Below are positions 27,326-37,500 of a stretch of DNA of 64,000 nucleotides, piece by piece; positions within the stretch are counted from its first letter, which is position 1, and each line of letters starts with the position of its first letter. The position numbers were made by a program, and so were the translations under genes. Origin of the DNA: Halpernia humi (lineage in GTDB: Bacteria > Bacteroidota > Bacteroidia > Flavobacteriales > Weeksellaceae); NCBI RefSeq assembly GCF_900108025.1, contig NZ_FNUS01000001.1, forward strand, positions 434,001 through 498,000. The letters run 5' to 3'. The notes beneath the pieces were generated by a model. That model worked only from the letters and a program-made list of their open reading frames with translations. It did no database searches and was not told the origin of the DNA.

Positions 27326-28855
27326 ATGCAAAACGGCATATTAATCCTCGATTTCGGCTCACAATACAACCAACTCATTGGAAGAAGAATCCGTGAGATG
27401 GAAGTCTATTCAGAAATAATTCCCTTCAACACGCCACTTTCAGAAATTTTAGAAAAAAAACCTGCAGGAATTATACTTTCCGGCGGACCAAGTTCAGTAA
27501 ATTCTGAAACTGCTAATTTAGTTTCAAAAGAATTATTAGAATCTGGTATTCCAATTTTAGGAATTTGCTACGGAATGCAGTTGATCACGCATTTGTTTGG
27601 CGGAAAAGTCTCTCGTGGTACAAAAGGCGAATACGGAAAAGCAGAATTAGAAATTACAAAAAACTGCCCTTTATTTGCAGGCGTTTCTAACAATTCTGTT
27701 GTCTGGATGAGCCACTTTGACGAAGTAGAATCCGTTCCAGAAAACTTTGACATTAATGCAAAATCTGGTGTTATTGCGGCCATCAGTAATTTAGAAAAAA
27801 ATATTTACGGCATACAATTTCATCCTGAAGTAACACACACCGAAGAAGGTGGCAAAATGCTTTCAAATTTTGTTTTCAATATTTGCAAAGCCGAAAAAAA
27901 CTGGTTTCTTACTAATTATATTGAGAAAACAATTGCCGAAATTAAAGAAAAAGTGGGTTCTCAAAAAGTAATTTTAGGTTTATCTGGCGGCGTAGATTCT
28001 TCCGTGGCAGCCGTTTTAATTCACCGCGCAATTGGAAAGCAATTGACTTGTATTTTCGTTGATACAGGCTTATTGCGCAAGGATGAAGACAAAAAAGTAA
28101 TGAAAAATTACGGTGAGCATTTTGATTTGAATATCAAATTAATAGATGCTTCAGAACGTTTTATGAAAAAACTTGAAAACGTGTCCGAGCCAGAAGCCAA
28201 AAGAAAAGCAATCGGAAATGAATTTGTTGCCGTTTTTGACGAAGAATCACATAAAATAGAAGGCGCAAAATTTTTAGCGCAAGGTACAATTTATCCGGAT
28301 GTCATTGAAAGTCAGTCGGTAAAAGGACCTTCTGCAGTAATAAAATCTCATCACAACGTTGGTGGTTTACCCGAAGAAATGGGCTTTGAGTTACTAGAAC
28401 CTTTAAGGGAATTATTTAAAGATGAAGTAAGAAAAGTAGGAGAGGAACTGGGCATTCCGCATCATTTGGTTTACCGCCATCCATTTCCTGGTCCAGGTTT
28501 GGGTATTAGAATTTTGGGCGCTGTTGACGCTGAAAAAGTAAAAATTCTGCAAGAAGCCGATGATATTTTTATTGAAGAATTATACAAAAATGATTTATAC
28601 GAAAAAGTGTCGCAGGCATTTGTCGTTTTACTTCCCGTAAAATCTGTAGGTGTGATGGGCGATGAGCGCACTTATGAATACACGGCAGTTGTTCGTTCTG
28701 CAAATACAATCGATTTTATGACCGCAACTTGGAGCCGATTACCTTATGATTTTTTAGACTTAATTTCCAGTAGAATCATCAATGAAGTTCGTGGTATAAA
28801 CCGCGTTGCTTACGATATTTCAAGCAAACCACCGGCTACGATTGAGTGGGAATAA
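27326..28855 (+). CDS. guaA: GMP synthase (glutamine-hydrolysing)
   Basis: Aminates XMP to GMP. The N-terminal class I glutaminase domain (residues 1-190) has the nucleophile in GICYGMQ near residue 81 and its His-Glu pair in QFHPEVTHTEEG. The ATP-pyrophosphatase domain has the P-loop LSGGVDSSVAA near residue 220, followed by the dimerisation domain with RHPFPGPGLGIRI and the C-terminal DISSKPPATIEWE. The 509-residue length is normal. It is downstream of the de novo purine genes, separated by a terminator and the structured repeat. Confidence 0.98.
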   Translation: MQNGILILDFGSQYNQLIGRRIREMEVYSEIIPFNTPLSEILEKKPAGIILSGGPSSVNSETANLVSKELLESGIPILGICYGMQLITHLFGGKVSRGTKGEYGKAELEITKNCPLFAGVSNNSVVWMSHFDEVESVPENFDINAKSGVIAAISNLEKNIYGIQFHPEVTHTEEGGKMLSNFVFNICKAEKNWFLTNYIEKTIAEIKEKVGSQKVILGLSGGVDSSVAAVLIHRAIGKQLTCIFVDTGLLRKDEDKKVMKNYGEHFDLNIKLIDASERFMKKLENVSEPEAKRKAIGNEFVAVFDEESHKIEGAKFLAQGTIYPDVIESQSVKGPSAVIKSHHNVGGLPEEMGFELLEPLRELFKDEVRKVGEELGIPHHLVYRHPFPGPGLGIRILGAVDAEKVKILQEADDIFIEELYKNDLYEKVSQAFVVLLPVKSVGVMGDERTYEYTAVVRSANTIDFMTATWSRLPYDFLDLISSRIINEVRGINRVAYDISSKPPATIEWE

Positions 28856-28885
28856 TCATTAATTAAATAAAATAAATATAATTTT

Positions 28886-28924
28886 AAAGCAGAGATTGAC
28901 GCCGTTTAATCTCTGCTTTTTTTT
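28886..28924. terminator. Bidirectional terminator between guaA and the leftward OMP gene
   Basis: A perfect 12-bp stem (AAAGCAGAGATT with AATCTCTGCTTT), a 10-base loop, and a T run on the right. It serves the convergent genes. Confidence 0.93.
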
Positions 28925-28927
28925 AAT

Positions 28928-31081
28928 TTATTTCGCGCCGCCGCTTTCTTTTTCAACATCTGTTTTAGAAACATCTTTTACTTTTTGGTTACCAAAACGC
29001 TTTACTAAAGTGAAAGAGAAACCGTGATAGTCAACTACTACTTTATTTCTAAAAGTTCCAATCGGTGCGAAAGTGGTATTATCAAATTTCAGTTTTGAAA
29101 ACGGATTTACTAATCTTAATGTTGCTTCAAGTCCTAAATCTTTAAATATTTTGGTTGCAGAAATATTGTGAAATATACTTGGTTTATTAGAAAATGAATT
29201 TCCATTATTTGGAGTGAAAAGGGTAAAAAATGCATTCACATTAATGTTTTCATTAAATAAATTGGTATAAGAAAGATTTGAAGATGCATTGATATTCGTG
29301 ATATAACTTTTGCGATCCAAATTATTTTTCTTGTTAAAATCACTGTCGTCAATATAATTTAAACCAAGATTAAAATTTACATTTAATTTATTTTTAAAAA
29401 ATGTTTGATTGGTGTTAAGATTTAAGGAATATCTTAAAGATTTTCCATTAAAATTAACGGGCTGCGAAATAGTGTTTCCGTTTTCTACCAAATAAGTATC
29501 CCAATAATCTTGATTGGTAAAAGAATAATTGGCTGAAATAAAATATTTTTTAAATAAACCTAATTTCAGCCCAATTCTATCGCTCGGATTGGGTTGAAGA
29601 TTAATATTGCCGCGGTAAAATGTTCCATCATCAGTTGGTAATAAAAACGGATTAAATTCCGAATACCAAGGGCGCCATAAATTATGATTATAAGTTGCGC
29701 TTAAATTGTAATCATCAGAAAATGAATATTTTAACAATAAATTTGGAAGGAATGTTCCATAAGAATCTTTTCGCTCAATATTCCCAACAATTTGTCTAAT
29801 TTTAAAATTAATGTACTCATAACGCAAACCAACTCTTGTTTCCAATTTTTTAAAATAGGTTTTAGAAAAATTAATGTAAAGTGAATTTAAGTTTTCTTGA
29901 TAGTGAAAATCATTGCTTCTCGTTTCATCAAAAACGTAAGCATTGTTAGTTAGATTTAAAAAATCATAGGGAATTGCATTGTTTCTAAAATCGATTTTTC
30001 CTCCAAATTCTAAATGATCTTCAGATTTCCCTATATTCTGGGAATAATCGGCTTTAAGATAATATTCTCGGTTTTCATTATTGGCTAAAATTCTATTGCC
30101 AGTAGGGATTTGGCTATTGCTTTTCATCAAAATACGATCATTTGTATCAACCGTAGAATCGTAATTAAAACCCAAGTTTAGGTCTAATATTTTATTTTTT
30201 TCTTTGTCGTAATATTTATAATATAAGTTATTCCCAAGATTTTGATTGTAACCATTTAGGTTTTGATTTTGAACATAAGAATTTTGAAAAATATTATTTA
30301 TATAATTATTTCCCAAAGCATTAGAAAAAGAATTCCGATTATTTTGATAAAATTCTAAAATTAAGCCTAAAGTATTTTTATCATTAAGTTCAAATTCAGA
30401 AGCAGAAGAAAATGAAGGCGATTTTCCAATTTCAGTACCTTCTGTAGAAATCTTAGTCAGCGAATTATTAGCATAAAAAAAATTCTCATTTTCGTTTTTA
30501 GAAATCCTTGTATTATCGCTATAACTTCCCGTGAAATTTTGTGTGAAACTTCCTTTGTGATAATTTATATTTAGATTTGAGTATTGAGAATTTTTTGCAT
30601 TCTGAGAATTATTAGCAGTTACACTTCCTTTTATACCTTCATTGGTCAATTTTTTTAAAACAATATTTATCACTTCGCCAGACGTCTCGTATCTTGACGA
30701 CGGACTTGTGATTACTTCAATTTTCATTAGATTTTCCGCTGGAATAGTCTTTAAATATTCCTTTAATTCTTTTCCGGTGAAGATTGATTTTCTGTCATTT
30801 ATGTAAACCGTCACATTTTCGCCTTCTGCTTTGATCACGTCATTATTGTCAATGCTTACCAAAGGCGTCATTTGCAGAATTTCCCAACTCGTATTTCCTG
30901 CTAAAATTGAACTGTTCGCCACATTAAAAACAGTTCTGTCGGCTTTACTTTCTACGGTTGCTTTTTTTGCAATTAAAGTAATTTCGTTAATTTTATTTTC
31001 CTTTATAGAGTCAGAAATTTTAGTTTGTGCAGAGAATAATGTCAGCGATAAAACTGAAATAGTTGATAAAATTAACTTCAT
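28928..31081 (-). CDS. TonB-dependent-receptor-like outer-membrane beta-barrel protein
   Basis: A 717-residue outer-membrane protein. The signal peptide (MKLILSTISVLSLTLFSAQ) is followed by a TonB-box-like stretch, a plug-like domain (KADRTVFNVANSSILAGNTSWEIL; SPSSRYETSGEVINIVLKK near residue 125) and an asparagine-rich beta barrel of the OMP_b-brl_3 type. It lacks the carboxypeptidase-regulatory domain that many relatives carry. Such proteins transport unknown substrates or mediate interactions; no substrate can be inferred. It stands alone, with a terminator on the 3' side and a 210-base divergent gap upstream. Confidence 0.88.
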   Translation of the reverse strand: MKLILSTISVLSLTLFSAQTKISDSIKENKINEITLIAKKATVESKADRTVFNVANSSILAGNTSWEILQMTPLVSIDNNDVIKAEGENVTVYINDRKSIFTGKELKEYLKTIPAENLMKIEVITSPSSRYETSGEVINIVLKKLTNEGIKGSVTANNSQNAKNSQYSNLNINYHKGSFTQNFTGSYSDNTRISKNENENFFYANNSLTKISTEGTEIGKSPSFSSASEFELNDKNTLGLILEFYQNNRNSFSNALGNNYINNIFQNSYVQNQNLNGYNQNLGNNLYYKYYDKEKNKILDLNLGFNYDSTVDTNDRILMKSNSQIPTGNRILANNENREYYLKADYSQNIGKSEDHLEFGGKIDFRNNAIPYDFLNLTNNAYVFDETRSNDFHYQENLNSLYINFSKTYFKKLETRVGLRYEYINFKIRQIVGNIERKDSYGTFLPNLLLKYSFSDDYNLSATYNHNLWRPWYSEFNPFLLPTDDGTFYRGNINLQPNPSDRIGLKLGLFKKYFISANYSFTNQDYWDTYLVENGNTISQPVNFNGKSLRYSLNLNTNQTFFKNKLNVNFNLGLNYIDDSDFNKKNNLDRKSYITNINASSNLSYTNLFNENINVNAFFTLFTPNNGNSFSNKPSIFHNISATKIFKDLGLEATLRLVNPFSKLKFDNTTFAPIGTFRNKVVVDYHGFSFTLVKRFGNQKVKDVSKTDVEKESGGAK

Positions 31082-31291
31082 AAAGGTTTTGCTAATTGTT
31101 TAATATTGCAGGCGAAAGTAGTTAAATATTTCAATTTCTATTATTAAAATTTTCATAAAATTTTCAATTTATGGTTTGTTTATTATCTTATTTATAAAAT
31201 TAAAAATCTAATAAAATCTATTTGTTAAAATTTAAATTCTGTATTTTTATAGTTTAATTATTTCTAAATTTAAAATCCTAATTCCAATAAA

Positions 31292-32932
31292 TTGCTACAA
31301 AAACAACATTTAAAGTTAAAGCGAAGTGCAAAATTAATTTCTGTGCTTTCAAAGTACGGTTTTAAAGACGTTTTGGCGCGTATGAATCTTCAAAATAAGG
31401 AACAAATTGTAGCGGATGAAGTTTTCAATAAATCGGTTTCTGTGCGAATTAGAATGGCTTTGGAAGAAATGGGACCAACTTTTGTGAAATTTGGTCAAGC
31501 TTTCGCCGGAAGAGAAGATTTGTTGCCGAAAGAATTAATCTTTGAACTTCAAAAATTGCAAGACAATGTCGTTCTGGAAAATCTGGATTTAGAAACTGTT
31601 TTAGCCGAAAATCTTGGTGAAAATTACAGCGAAAATTTTTTAGAAATTTCGAATATTCCTTTGGCATCGGCTTCTATTGCGCAAGTTTATACCGCAACTT
31701 TAATTTCTGGTGAGAAAGTAATTTTAAAAGTTAAGCGGCCAAAAATCGATAAAATGATCAAAGGCGATCTGCTTTTGATGAAAGATTTGGTTTCAGTTTT
31801 AAACAATTATTTTGAATTTGCTGAGAATTTAAACCTCGAGCAAGGCATCAATACATTTGAAAAATCGCTTCTTCAGGAATTGTCTTTTGTGAACGAGCGT
31901 GAAAATATAGAACGTTTTGCAAAAAATTTTAAAAATGATTCGCGTACAATTGTTCCTAAAGTTTTCGCCAATTTATCAAACAACGATGTTCTTTGTTTAG
32001 AATTTATAGATGGTTTTAAAATAACAGATTTTGATTCTATTGAAAAATATAATTTAAGTGCTTCAAAATTGGCTGACCAATGTTTAGAACTTTTTTTAGC
32101 CCAGATTTTGGAACATGGCTTTTTTCACGCAGATCCGCACGCTGGAAATATTTTGGTGACGGAAGAGGGAAAAATTGTTTACATTGATTTTGGCGCGACA
32201 GGAATGATATTTCCGTCAGATCGTGAATTTTTAGAAGATTTAATTATCAATTTAGTCTTAAAAAATGTTGATCAATTGATTGTTAATTTGAAAAAAGTAG
32301 CGTTAAAATTTGAGATTAAAGATGAGAAAAAATTAAAAAATCAAATCTTAGAAATCTTAAATTTGGTGGATTCCAATTCTTTAAAAGACATAAAATTAGA
32401 AATATTAATAGAAAAATTTCAGGCGATTTTGTTTGAAAATAAAATCATTATGCCCGATTATTTTATTTTACTTTTTAAAGGCGTTACTTTGATAGAAGGC
32501 GTTGGAAGACTTTTAAATCCAGAAATGGACGTGATCAAAAGTGCACAACCTTATATTTCAAAAATAATGCTTCAGCGTTTGAATCCAAGTTATTTAATTG
32601 AAAAAGGTCTTCAAAAATTAACAGAATTTCAAAATAATCTTCAGAATATTCCCTTAGAATTTCGAAGTGTTTTATCTAATTTAAATGAGGGAAATCTCAC
32701 TTTTAAAACAAAAAATGAAGAATTAAAAAACACCAATATTTTAATAAAACAAAGTGTTACAAATCTTATTTTAGCATTTATTTTATCTGCAAATATTATC
32801 GCAACAGCAATTCTTTGGAATAGCGAAGGTGCGTTCATTAGAGGGAAGATTCCTTTTATTGTTTTTTGGTGTTTTGGAATTTCCATGCTAATTAGTTTTA
32901 TTCTTTTGTTAAGATTATTGAAAAAATCTTGA
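31292..32932 (+). CDS. UbiB/ABC1/AarF-family atypical kinase
   Basis: A 546-residue membrane-associated protein-kinase-like ATPase that supports quinone biosynthesis or lipid homeostasis (in Bacteroidota, menaquinone). The family-specific KFGQAFAGREDLLP (KxGQ motif) lies near residue 66. Further motifs are ASIAQVYTA with an alanine-type nucleotide loop, the ATP-binding lysine in ILKVKRP, catalytic HADPHAGNILV near residue 277 and the metal-binding YIDFGATG. Two C-terminal transmembrane helices end the protein. The start is TTG; the next in-frame ATG would remove conserved sequence. Confidence 0.92.
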   Translation: MLQKQHLKLKRSAKLISVLSKYGFKDVLARMNLQNKEQIVADEVFNKSVSVRIRMALEEMGPTFVKFGQAFAGREDLLPKELIFELQKLQDNVVLENLDLETVLAENLGENYSENFLEISNIPLASASIAQVYTATLISGEKVILKVKRPKIDKMIKGDLLLMKDLVSVLNNYFEFAENLNLEQGINTFEKSLLQELSFVNERENIERFAKNFKNDSRTIVPKVFANLSNNDVLCLEFIDGFKITDFDSIEKYNLSASKLADQCLELFLAQILEHGFFHADPHAGNILVTEEGKIVYIDFGATGMIFPSDREFLEDLIINLVLKNVDQLIVNLKKVALKFEIKDEKKLKNQILEILNLVDSNSLKDIKLEILIEKFQAILFENKIIMPDYFILLFKGVTLIEGVGRLLNPEMDVIKSAQPYISKIMLQRLNPSYLIEKGLQKLTEFQNNLQNIPLEFRSVLSNLNEGNLTFKTKNEELKNTNILIKQSVTNLILAFILSANIIATAILWNSEGAFIRGKIPFIVFWCFGISMLISFILLLRLLKKS

Positions 32933-33027
32933 ATATTTAGATTTTCTTCATCTTTTTAATTAAAAAGAGATAAAATAAATCAATATTTTATCTCCAATTA
33001 AATTATATTAAATAAAATTTTTATGTC

Positions 33028-33567
33028 TTATGGCTTCCAAAACGTCCATTTAGCTCCGTTGAAAACTGCTAGCCTTTTAGCTCCTGTTTTATTGATATAA
33101 ACCATCATTCCTGGTGCAGGATCTGTGATATCATCGGTATTTTGTACCATCGGCAAAACCATAGCTTTATCTGTAGATTCTAATATTAAAACGCCATTTA
33201 CAGGTGATGTATCTGACCCAATAATTGCACCTTTTGTGGTTTGTTCTATAGCAGAAGCGGGTTGAGATGATAGATACGAACTAACGTTTGCACCATTGCC
33301 GCTACTCAAGTCTTGCCAAGAACCGTTGTAGTATTTTACTTTTGCATCTAGTGGATTGGTCGCGTCTAAAAGAATAGTGCCTTCTGCCAAACCAGAACCG
33401 GCAGGTAAAATTCTGTCGTAGGGAAGTATAATGCCTTTGTTTTGCTTGGAAAATTCTAATAAAACAGATGTTTTGTCGTTTGCTGTTCCTATGTCGTCAC
33501 CTACGATTACTTGAGAAAGGTAAAAAGATACTATGAACAAACAAATTGTTGAAGATATTTTTTTCAT
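33028..33567 (-). CDS. Secreted surface-type protein, end of adhesin-like pair
   Basis: A 179-residue exported protein (signal peptide MKKISSTICLFIVSFYLSQ) of unknown function. It has an N-terminal segment found in Bacteroidota surface proteins (ILLDATNPLDAKVKYYNGSWQDLS) and ends with APGMMVYINKTGAKRLAVFNGAKWTFWKP, whose pattern GMMVY...K....F.G.W matches the end of the neighbouring 1016-residue protein (GMMVYDTTDKCLKIYSDGTW). It starts 35 bases after that gene's stop codon and is probably co-expressed. Confidence 0.6.
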   Translation of the reverse strand: MKKISSTICLFIVSFYLSQVIVGDDIGTANDKTSVLLEFSKQNKGIILPYDRILPAGSGLAEGTILLDATNPLDAKVKYYNGSWQDLSSGNGANVSSYLSSQPASAIEQTTKGAIIGSDTSPVNGVLILESTDKAMVLPMVQNTDDITDPAPGMMVYINKTGAKRLAVFNGAKWTFWKP

Positions 33568-33602
33568 TTATTTTTATTTTTTGGATTTATAATAAAATAG
33601 TT

Positions 33603-36600
33603 TTATTGGCATGTAGCCTTACTGAAACATGCCCAAGTACCATCAGAATAAATTTTTAAGCATTTATCTGTTGTGTCATAAACCATCATTCCTTCTTGCG
33701 GAGTATTAATATTACCTAAATTTGCTTTTGCAATTCTTGTAATTACAAAACCTTGCTTATTAGATTCTAAGGCAATATGTCCTGATTTTCTTGACAAAGG
33801 CCAATTATCCTGATTATCAGTACCGGCTCTTTTTAATAAAGTAATTCCCATTTTGGTTTCGGTTCCTGTTCCATTATTTACTGGGTCTTTATAACATACG
33901 TACGAAAGTGGGTTTGCAGGAAAAGCGCAACTTGCCAAATCTCCCGCACCATTGGTAGGTGATAAGTTTCCAATTAAAGAAATGGAAAAATCGTTATTCA
34001 TTTTATATAAATTAGAACTGTTGGTGATTAATAATTCTCCTGCAGAATTAAATGCAATTCCACTAGGTCCATTTCCTATATTCTGCTGTGTAATTTGTTC
34101 TAATACCATAGGAACTGCTCCAAGATCTGTCTTCGGTAATGGGCCTTTTGCTCGGAAAAGAATTGTGGTAGGTGAAAAATTAGTGCCTGCCAAAATCCAT
34201 AAATCACCATTGCCGTCTATTGCAAGATCTCCACCACTGTAAGTATTTAGAATCGTAATTAGATCGTTTCCGTTTTGATCTACGAAATAATTTGTGATAC
34301 TTGTCCAAGTATTGTTACTTATGTTATAATATTTCAATTCGTTTGAAGAAGTGAGGGCATAGTACCCTAATCCATCGTTAGTTACGGTACCTCTATAAAT
34401 GTAACCAGATGTACTTGCTAAGGTCTGATAAATATTAGTATTAGGATCATAGCTTACAAAAGTATTTCCGCTTCCATTGTTTTGATTTAAAACATAATAA
34501 AACTTGCCTGTAGCAGGACTATAACCTAAAGCATTTGGGCCATTAGGAGCACCTGAAAGTGCAGTTGGATGGGGCGTTGTATTGATTACTGTTCCCAATG
34601 CACCTGAAGTATTTGAATTATTAAACGCTCTTATTTCTCCAGTAACCGAACTTAAACTATAAATTTTATCTGTACAATCGAACGGCGGAACCACGTTAAT
34701 TGTTACAGTATTACTTAAGGTTGTGCAACCACCCAAACTTGTAACAAGTGCTTTGTAATATCTCGTCGCTATCAATGTCCCCGGAGTATATGTAGAATTT
34801 GTTGCTCCGGAAATATTACTGAAAGTTATATTGTCTGTAGAAACTTGCCATTGAATCGTTCCAGTAGCTCCTGTTAGTGACAATGCTGCTGGTGTACTTC
34901 CGGAAGTTATGGTTTGGTTTGCACTTGCAGTTCCTGCAACTAATACTGGATTTGCCGTTTGTGAAGTTCCAATCGTCTGTCCTGAACCGGCAACAGTAGG
35001 CACGCCATAACTTGCAGAAGTCGATGATGTATTTACTGAATTTCCAAGATTTTGAGTGATAGGCTGGTTGTAACTTCCACTTGTAGCTCCAACATTACCG
35101 CCAGACATTGAAGAGTTTACCAAATCGGAAGAGGTGAAACTTGCGCCACCTTCTATAGCATCCGGACAACCATCGTTATCTGAATCTAAGTCTAAATAAT
35201 CTGGGATTCCATCGCCGTCTGTATCTCTATGATTGCAATATGTAATTGTATTTCGTAATATTTGAATAAGACCTCTTGTTCCTTGGCTCATTGCATTTGT
35301 ACCTCCAGGAGCATCAAATGCTGTGTAAATCCAGTTGTGCGTTGCTCCATAATTAGTAGTTAATGGTGCTATATTAGGATCTTGAGTACTTAAAGTGTTC
35401 TGATCTAAGGGTCTAGCGTAATACCCACTAAACCATTGAGTTGGTAAACTTGCATTATATTCCAAATTATGAGTTGACCACAATCTTAAATTAGTCTGAC
35501 TACTATAAGAAGACAAAGAGGTGCTCAAAACTGGCAAGTTACCAAAAGTGGTAGTAAAACTACCCAATTGATCGATTCTTGAAGTTTGAAGAAGATATCT
35601 AAATCTACCGTCGCTAAATGTATTTGAAGATCCGGAAACATCTTCGCTTGTATTGGTGTTATTTGGTGGAAGTCCTGCATATAAAGAGTTTGAGTCAGGC
35701 ACTATAGCAATTGATCCAAAAAAATCATAAGCAACTTGCCATACATGATTTACCCCTGTGGCACTATTATTTAAGTCAGAATAGGTAAAGGGAACATTAA
35801 AACTGTTGCCTAGTCCTGGTACAGCAGATCCTGAAGTTAATGTATATACTATATTAAAAGTACCACCATTAATCCCAAAACTAATATTTGCATTAGCAAC
35901 AGATGCTGCTATATTCATAGTATAGACACTTTGACTTTCGCAAAAACCTTCTACTGTATCTAAAATCCCATCATTATCATCATCTAAATCGCAGGCGTCT
36001 GCAATTCCGTCTCCATCTGAATCTGGATTGGCTGCTGAAGGGGCACAAGAATTTATTACTGAAGATGAACATAAACCTATTACCGAACCAGCTAGACCTC
36101 CGTTGCCACTGATAACTAACTGAGTATAATTACTTGGCGCTGTTATTTTAAATATTCCGCCACCGCCATTACTTGGTGACCCTGGCGCGTTTGCTCCTGA
36201 TAAAATTAGATTTCCGCTAATCGTTGAGAAACAGTTAGCTCCTGCAGAAATAGAAACCGATCCTCCATCTGAATTAAAAATAAAGTTTTCATTATTTGGA
36301 AGATTTCCTGCACCTGTTCCTACAATTACGAATACCAGATCATTTACTGGCCTATCAAAATTTAGTGTAATGCTCCATGGGCTTGCGACTAAAGGGGTTG
36401 CTGGGTTGCCACGTCCTACGTACAGAGAGTTGTTAGATGTAGTTACATTCCCACTACAAGTTGTAACACTATTCGTAAAATTGGTAACATCACCTGTATA
36501 TGAACTTGTGATTGTTACGCCATTCAAAATGGTGGTGCCAGATCTTGGTATTGCAGCTGTACCAGTTTCGCATGTAACTTGAGCATTGACGTTAAAGCTC

Positions 36601-36653
36601 AGAAATAGAATGAGCAAAAATAAGTTTTGCTGTAATTTTTTTTTAAAAATCAT
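33603..36653 (-). CDS. Large secreted multi-domain surface protein with calcium-binding TSP3 repeats
   Basis: A 1016-residue exported protein (signal peptide to about residue 24). An N-terminal beta region is followed by thrombospondin type-3-like Ca-binding repeats (DSDGDGIADACDLDDDNDGI near residue 212; DTDGDGIPDYLDLDSDNDG near 485). Next come an Ig-like module ending SLGGCTTLSNTVTINVV, a propeller-like region resembling cell-surface repeats (YSPATGKFYYVLNQ), and the C-terminal GMMVYDTTDKCLKIYSDGTW motif. No typical T9SS sorting domain is seen at the end. Role unknown; surface adhesion is an inference. Confidence 0.75.
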   Translation of the reverse strand: MIFKKKLQQNLFLLILFLSFNVNAQVTCETGTAAIPRSGTTILNGVTITSSYTGDVTNFTNSVTTCSGNVTTSNNSLYVGRGNPATPLVASPWSITLNFDRPVNDLVFVIVGTGAGNLPNNENFIFNSDGGSVSISAGANCFSTISGNLILSGANAPGSPSNGGGGIFKITAPSNYTQLVISGNGGLAGSVIGLCSSSVINSCAPSAANPDSDGDGIADACDLDDDNDGILDTVEGFCESQSVYTMNIAASVANANISFGINGGTFNIVYTLTSGSAVPGLGNSFNVPFTYSDLNNSATGVNHVWQVAYDFFGSIAIVPDSNSLYAGLPPNNTNTSEDVSGSSNTFSDGRFRYLLQTSRIDQLGSFTTTFGNLPVLSTSLSSYSSQTNLRLWSTHNLEYNASLPTQWFSGYYARPLDQNTLSTQDPNIAPLTTNYGATHNWIYTAFDAPGGTNAMSQGTRGLIQILRNTITYCNHRDTDGDGIPDYLDLDSDNDGCPDAIEGGASFTSSDLVNSSMSGGNVGATSGSYNQPITQNLGNSVNTSSTSASYGVPTVAGSGQTIGTSQTANPVLVAGTASANQTITSGSTPAALSLTGATGTIQWQVSTDNITFSNISGATNSTYTPGTLIATRYYKALVTSLGGCTTLSNTVTINVVPPFDCTDKIYSLSSVTGEIRAFNNSNTSGALGTVINTTPHPTALSGAPNGPNALGYSPATGKFYYVLNQNNGSGNTFVSYDPNTNIYQTLASTSGYIYRGTVTNDGLGYYALTSSNELKYYNISNNTWTSITNYFVDQNGNDLITILNTYSGGDLAIDGNGDLWILAGTNFSPTTILFRAKGPLPKTDLGAVPMVLEQITQQNIGNGPSGIAFNSAGELLITNSSNLYKMNNDFSISLIGNLSPTNGAGDLASCAFPANPLSYVCYKDPVNNGTGTETKMGITLLKRAGTDNQDNWPLSRKSGHIALESNKQGFVITRIAKANLGNINTPQEGMMVYDTTDKCLKIYSDGTWACFSKATCQ

Positions 36654-36661
36654 TTGTTTAA

Positions 36662-36752
36662 TTTTTTTTTAAGTGTTTGTGTTTTATAATTAACTGAGAT
36701 TTTTTTTATTTTTAAGACATAAAAATCATGTTCAATATTTCTAAATATTGAA
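36662..36752. repeat. Duplicated spacer, copy B
   Basis: The spacer upstream of the 1016-residue protein gene closely matches the one at 39163-39250: a T run, AAGTGTTTGTGTTTTAT, a TGAGATTTTTT stretch, AAGACATAAAAA, and the hairpin TTCAATATTT-CT-AAATATTGAA. The match continues into the 3' end of the RPPP gene. It shows that module duplication included the non-coding DNA. Confidence 0.85.
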
Positions 36753-36777
36753 AAAAATTAAAATGAAATGTGAAAAA

Positions 36778-37500
36778 TTATAGAATTAGAGGAGGAGGAG
36801 GTCTGGTAAAATAATTTTCATAAACTGTAATTGTATGAAAATAAACGCTATCTTGAACATTAGTCTTTAGAGTAGTATCAATAATATTTTGATACTTATA
36901 TTCAGTAGATACTCGAGTAAATTTCTTAACCTTTGAGAAAGTTTGGCTAAAAACTCCAATATTTTTTAAAGTATTACAGCCATTAAAACTAGATGATTCC
37001 GAATCGGATTTGTAAACAACTAAAAGATTGCGATCTGGTATTCCTCGTTTTATTTTATTTTTTAAATCCTGCAGGTCATCCTTTGTGCTTTTCTCTATAA
37101 TTGTTTTTCTTGCTAATGAGTTTCTTTTTGCTTCTGGATGTATTATAACAACCTTAGCAAATAATTCATTTTGCGGCGCATAGACTATAGAAATATCTTT
37201 AACATAAATAATCCCTTTTGAGTCAGATTTTTTCGAAGAAACATCCAAATTATTTGTTATAGAAGATTTTTCTTCTTCCTCTTTTTCCTTTATACCGTTA
37301 TAAACAGTAACTCCCGGTAAAACAAATATTCCTAATTTCGTGACGTTAGAAGAGTTATTATTCTTCTTATCAATAATAGAATCTTTCGCTAAATGTTGAC
37401 AAAATAAATTGGTAGAAAACAATATTGAAAAGCAGAAAATCATCTGCAAAGTACAGATGTAATCTTTTCTGATTACTTTGTTTTTTATTTCCTTAACCAT
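36778..37500 (-). CDS. Secreted protein ending in RPPPPLIL (paralogue B)
   Basis: A 240-residue protein of unknown function with an N-terminal membrane/signal segment (MIFCFSILFSTNLFCQ near residues 20-35), a charged Lys/Glu-rich middle and a C-terminal tail YFTRPPPPLIL. The paralogue at 39275-39958 ends YFIRPPPLIL and shares the pattern IYV....AK.V.I.P in the middle. The extreme end is conserved even at DNA level, with one extra proline codon here. It precedes the 1016-residue surface protein and follows a stand-alone LuxR-type HTH gene, mirroring the other copy. Confidence 0.6.
   Translation of the reverse strand: MVKEIKNKVIRKDYICTLQMIFCFSILFSTNLFCQHLAKDSIIDKKNNNSSNVTKLGIFVLPGVTVYNGIKEKEEEEKSSITNNLDVSSKKSDSKGIIYVKDISIVYAPQNELFAKVVIIHPEAKRNSLARKTIIEKSTKDDLQDLKNKIKRGIPDRNLLVVYKSDSESSSFNGCNTLKNIGVFSQTFSKVKKFTRVSTEYKYQNIIDTTLKTNVQDSVYFHTITVYENYFTRPPPPLIL

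Noticed and set aside
31082-31291. Regulatory RNA or promoter between the divergent OMP and UbiB genes
   Set aside because: The sequence is only AT-rich; no TAnnTTTG element or stable hairpin was found.
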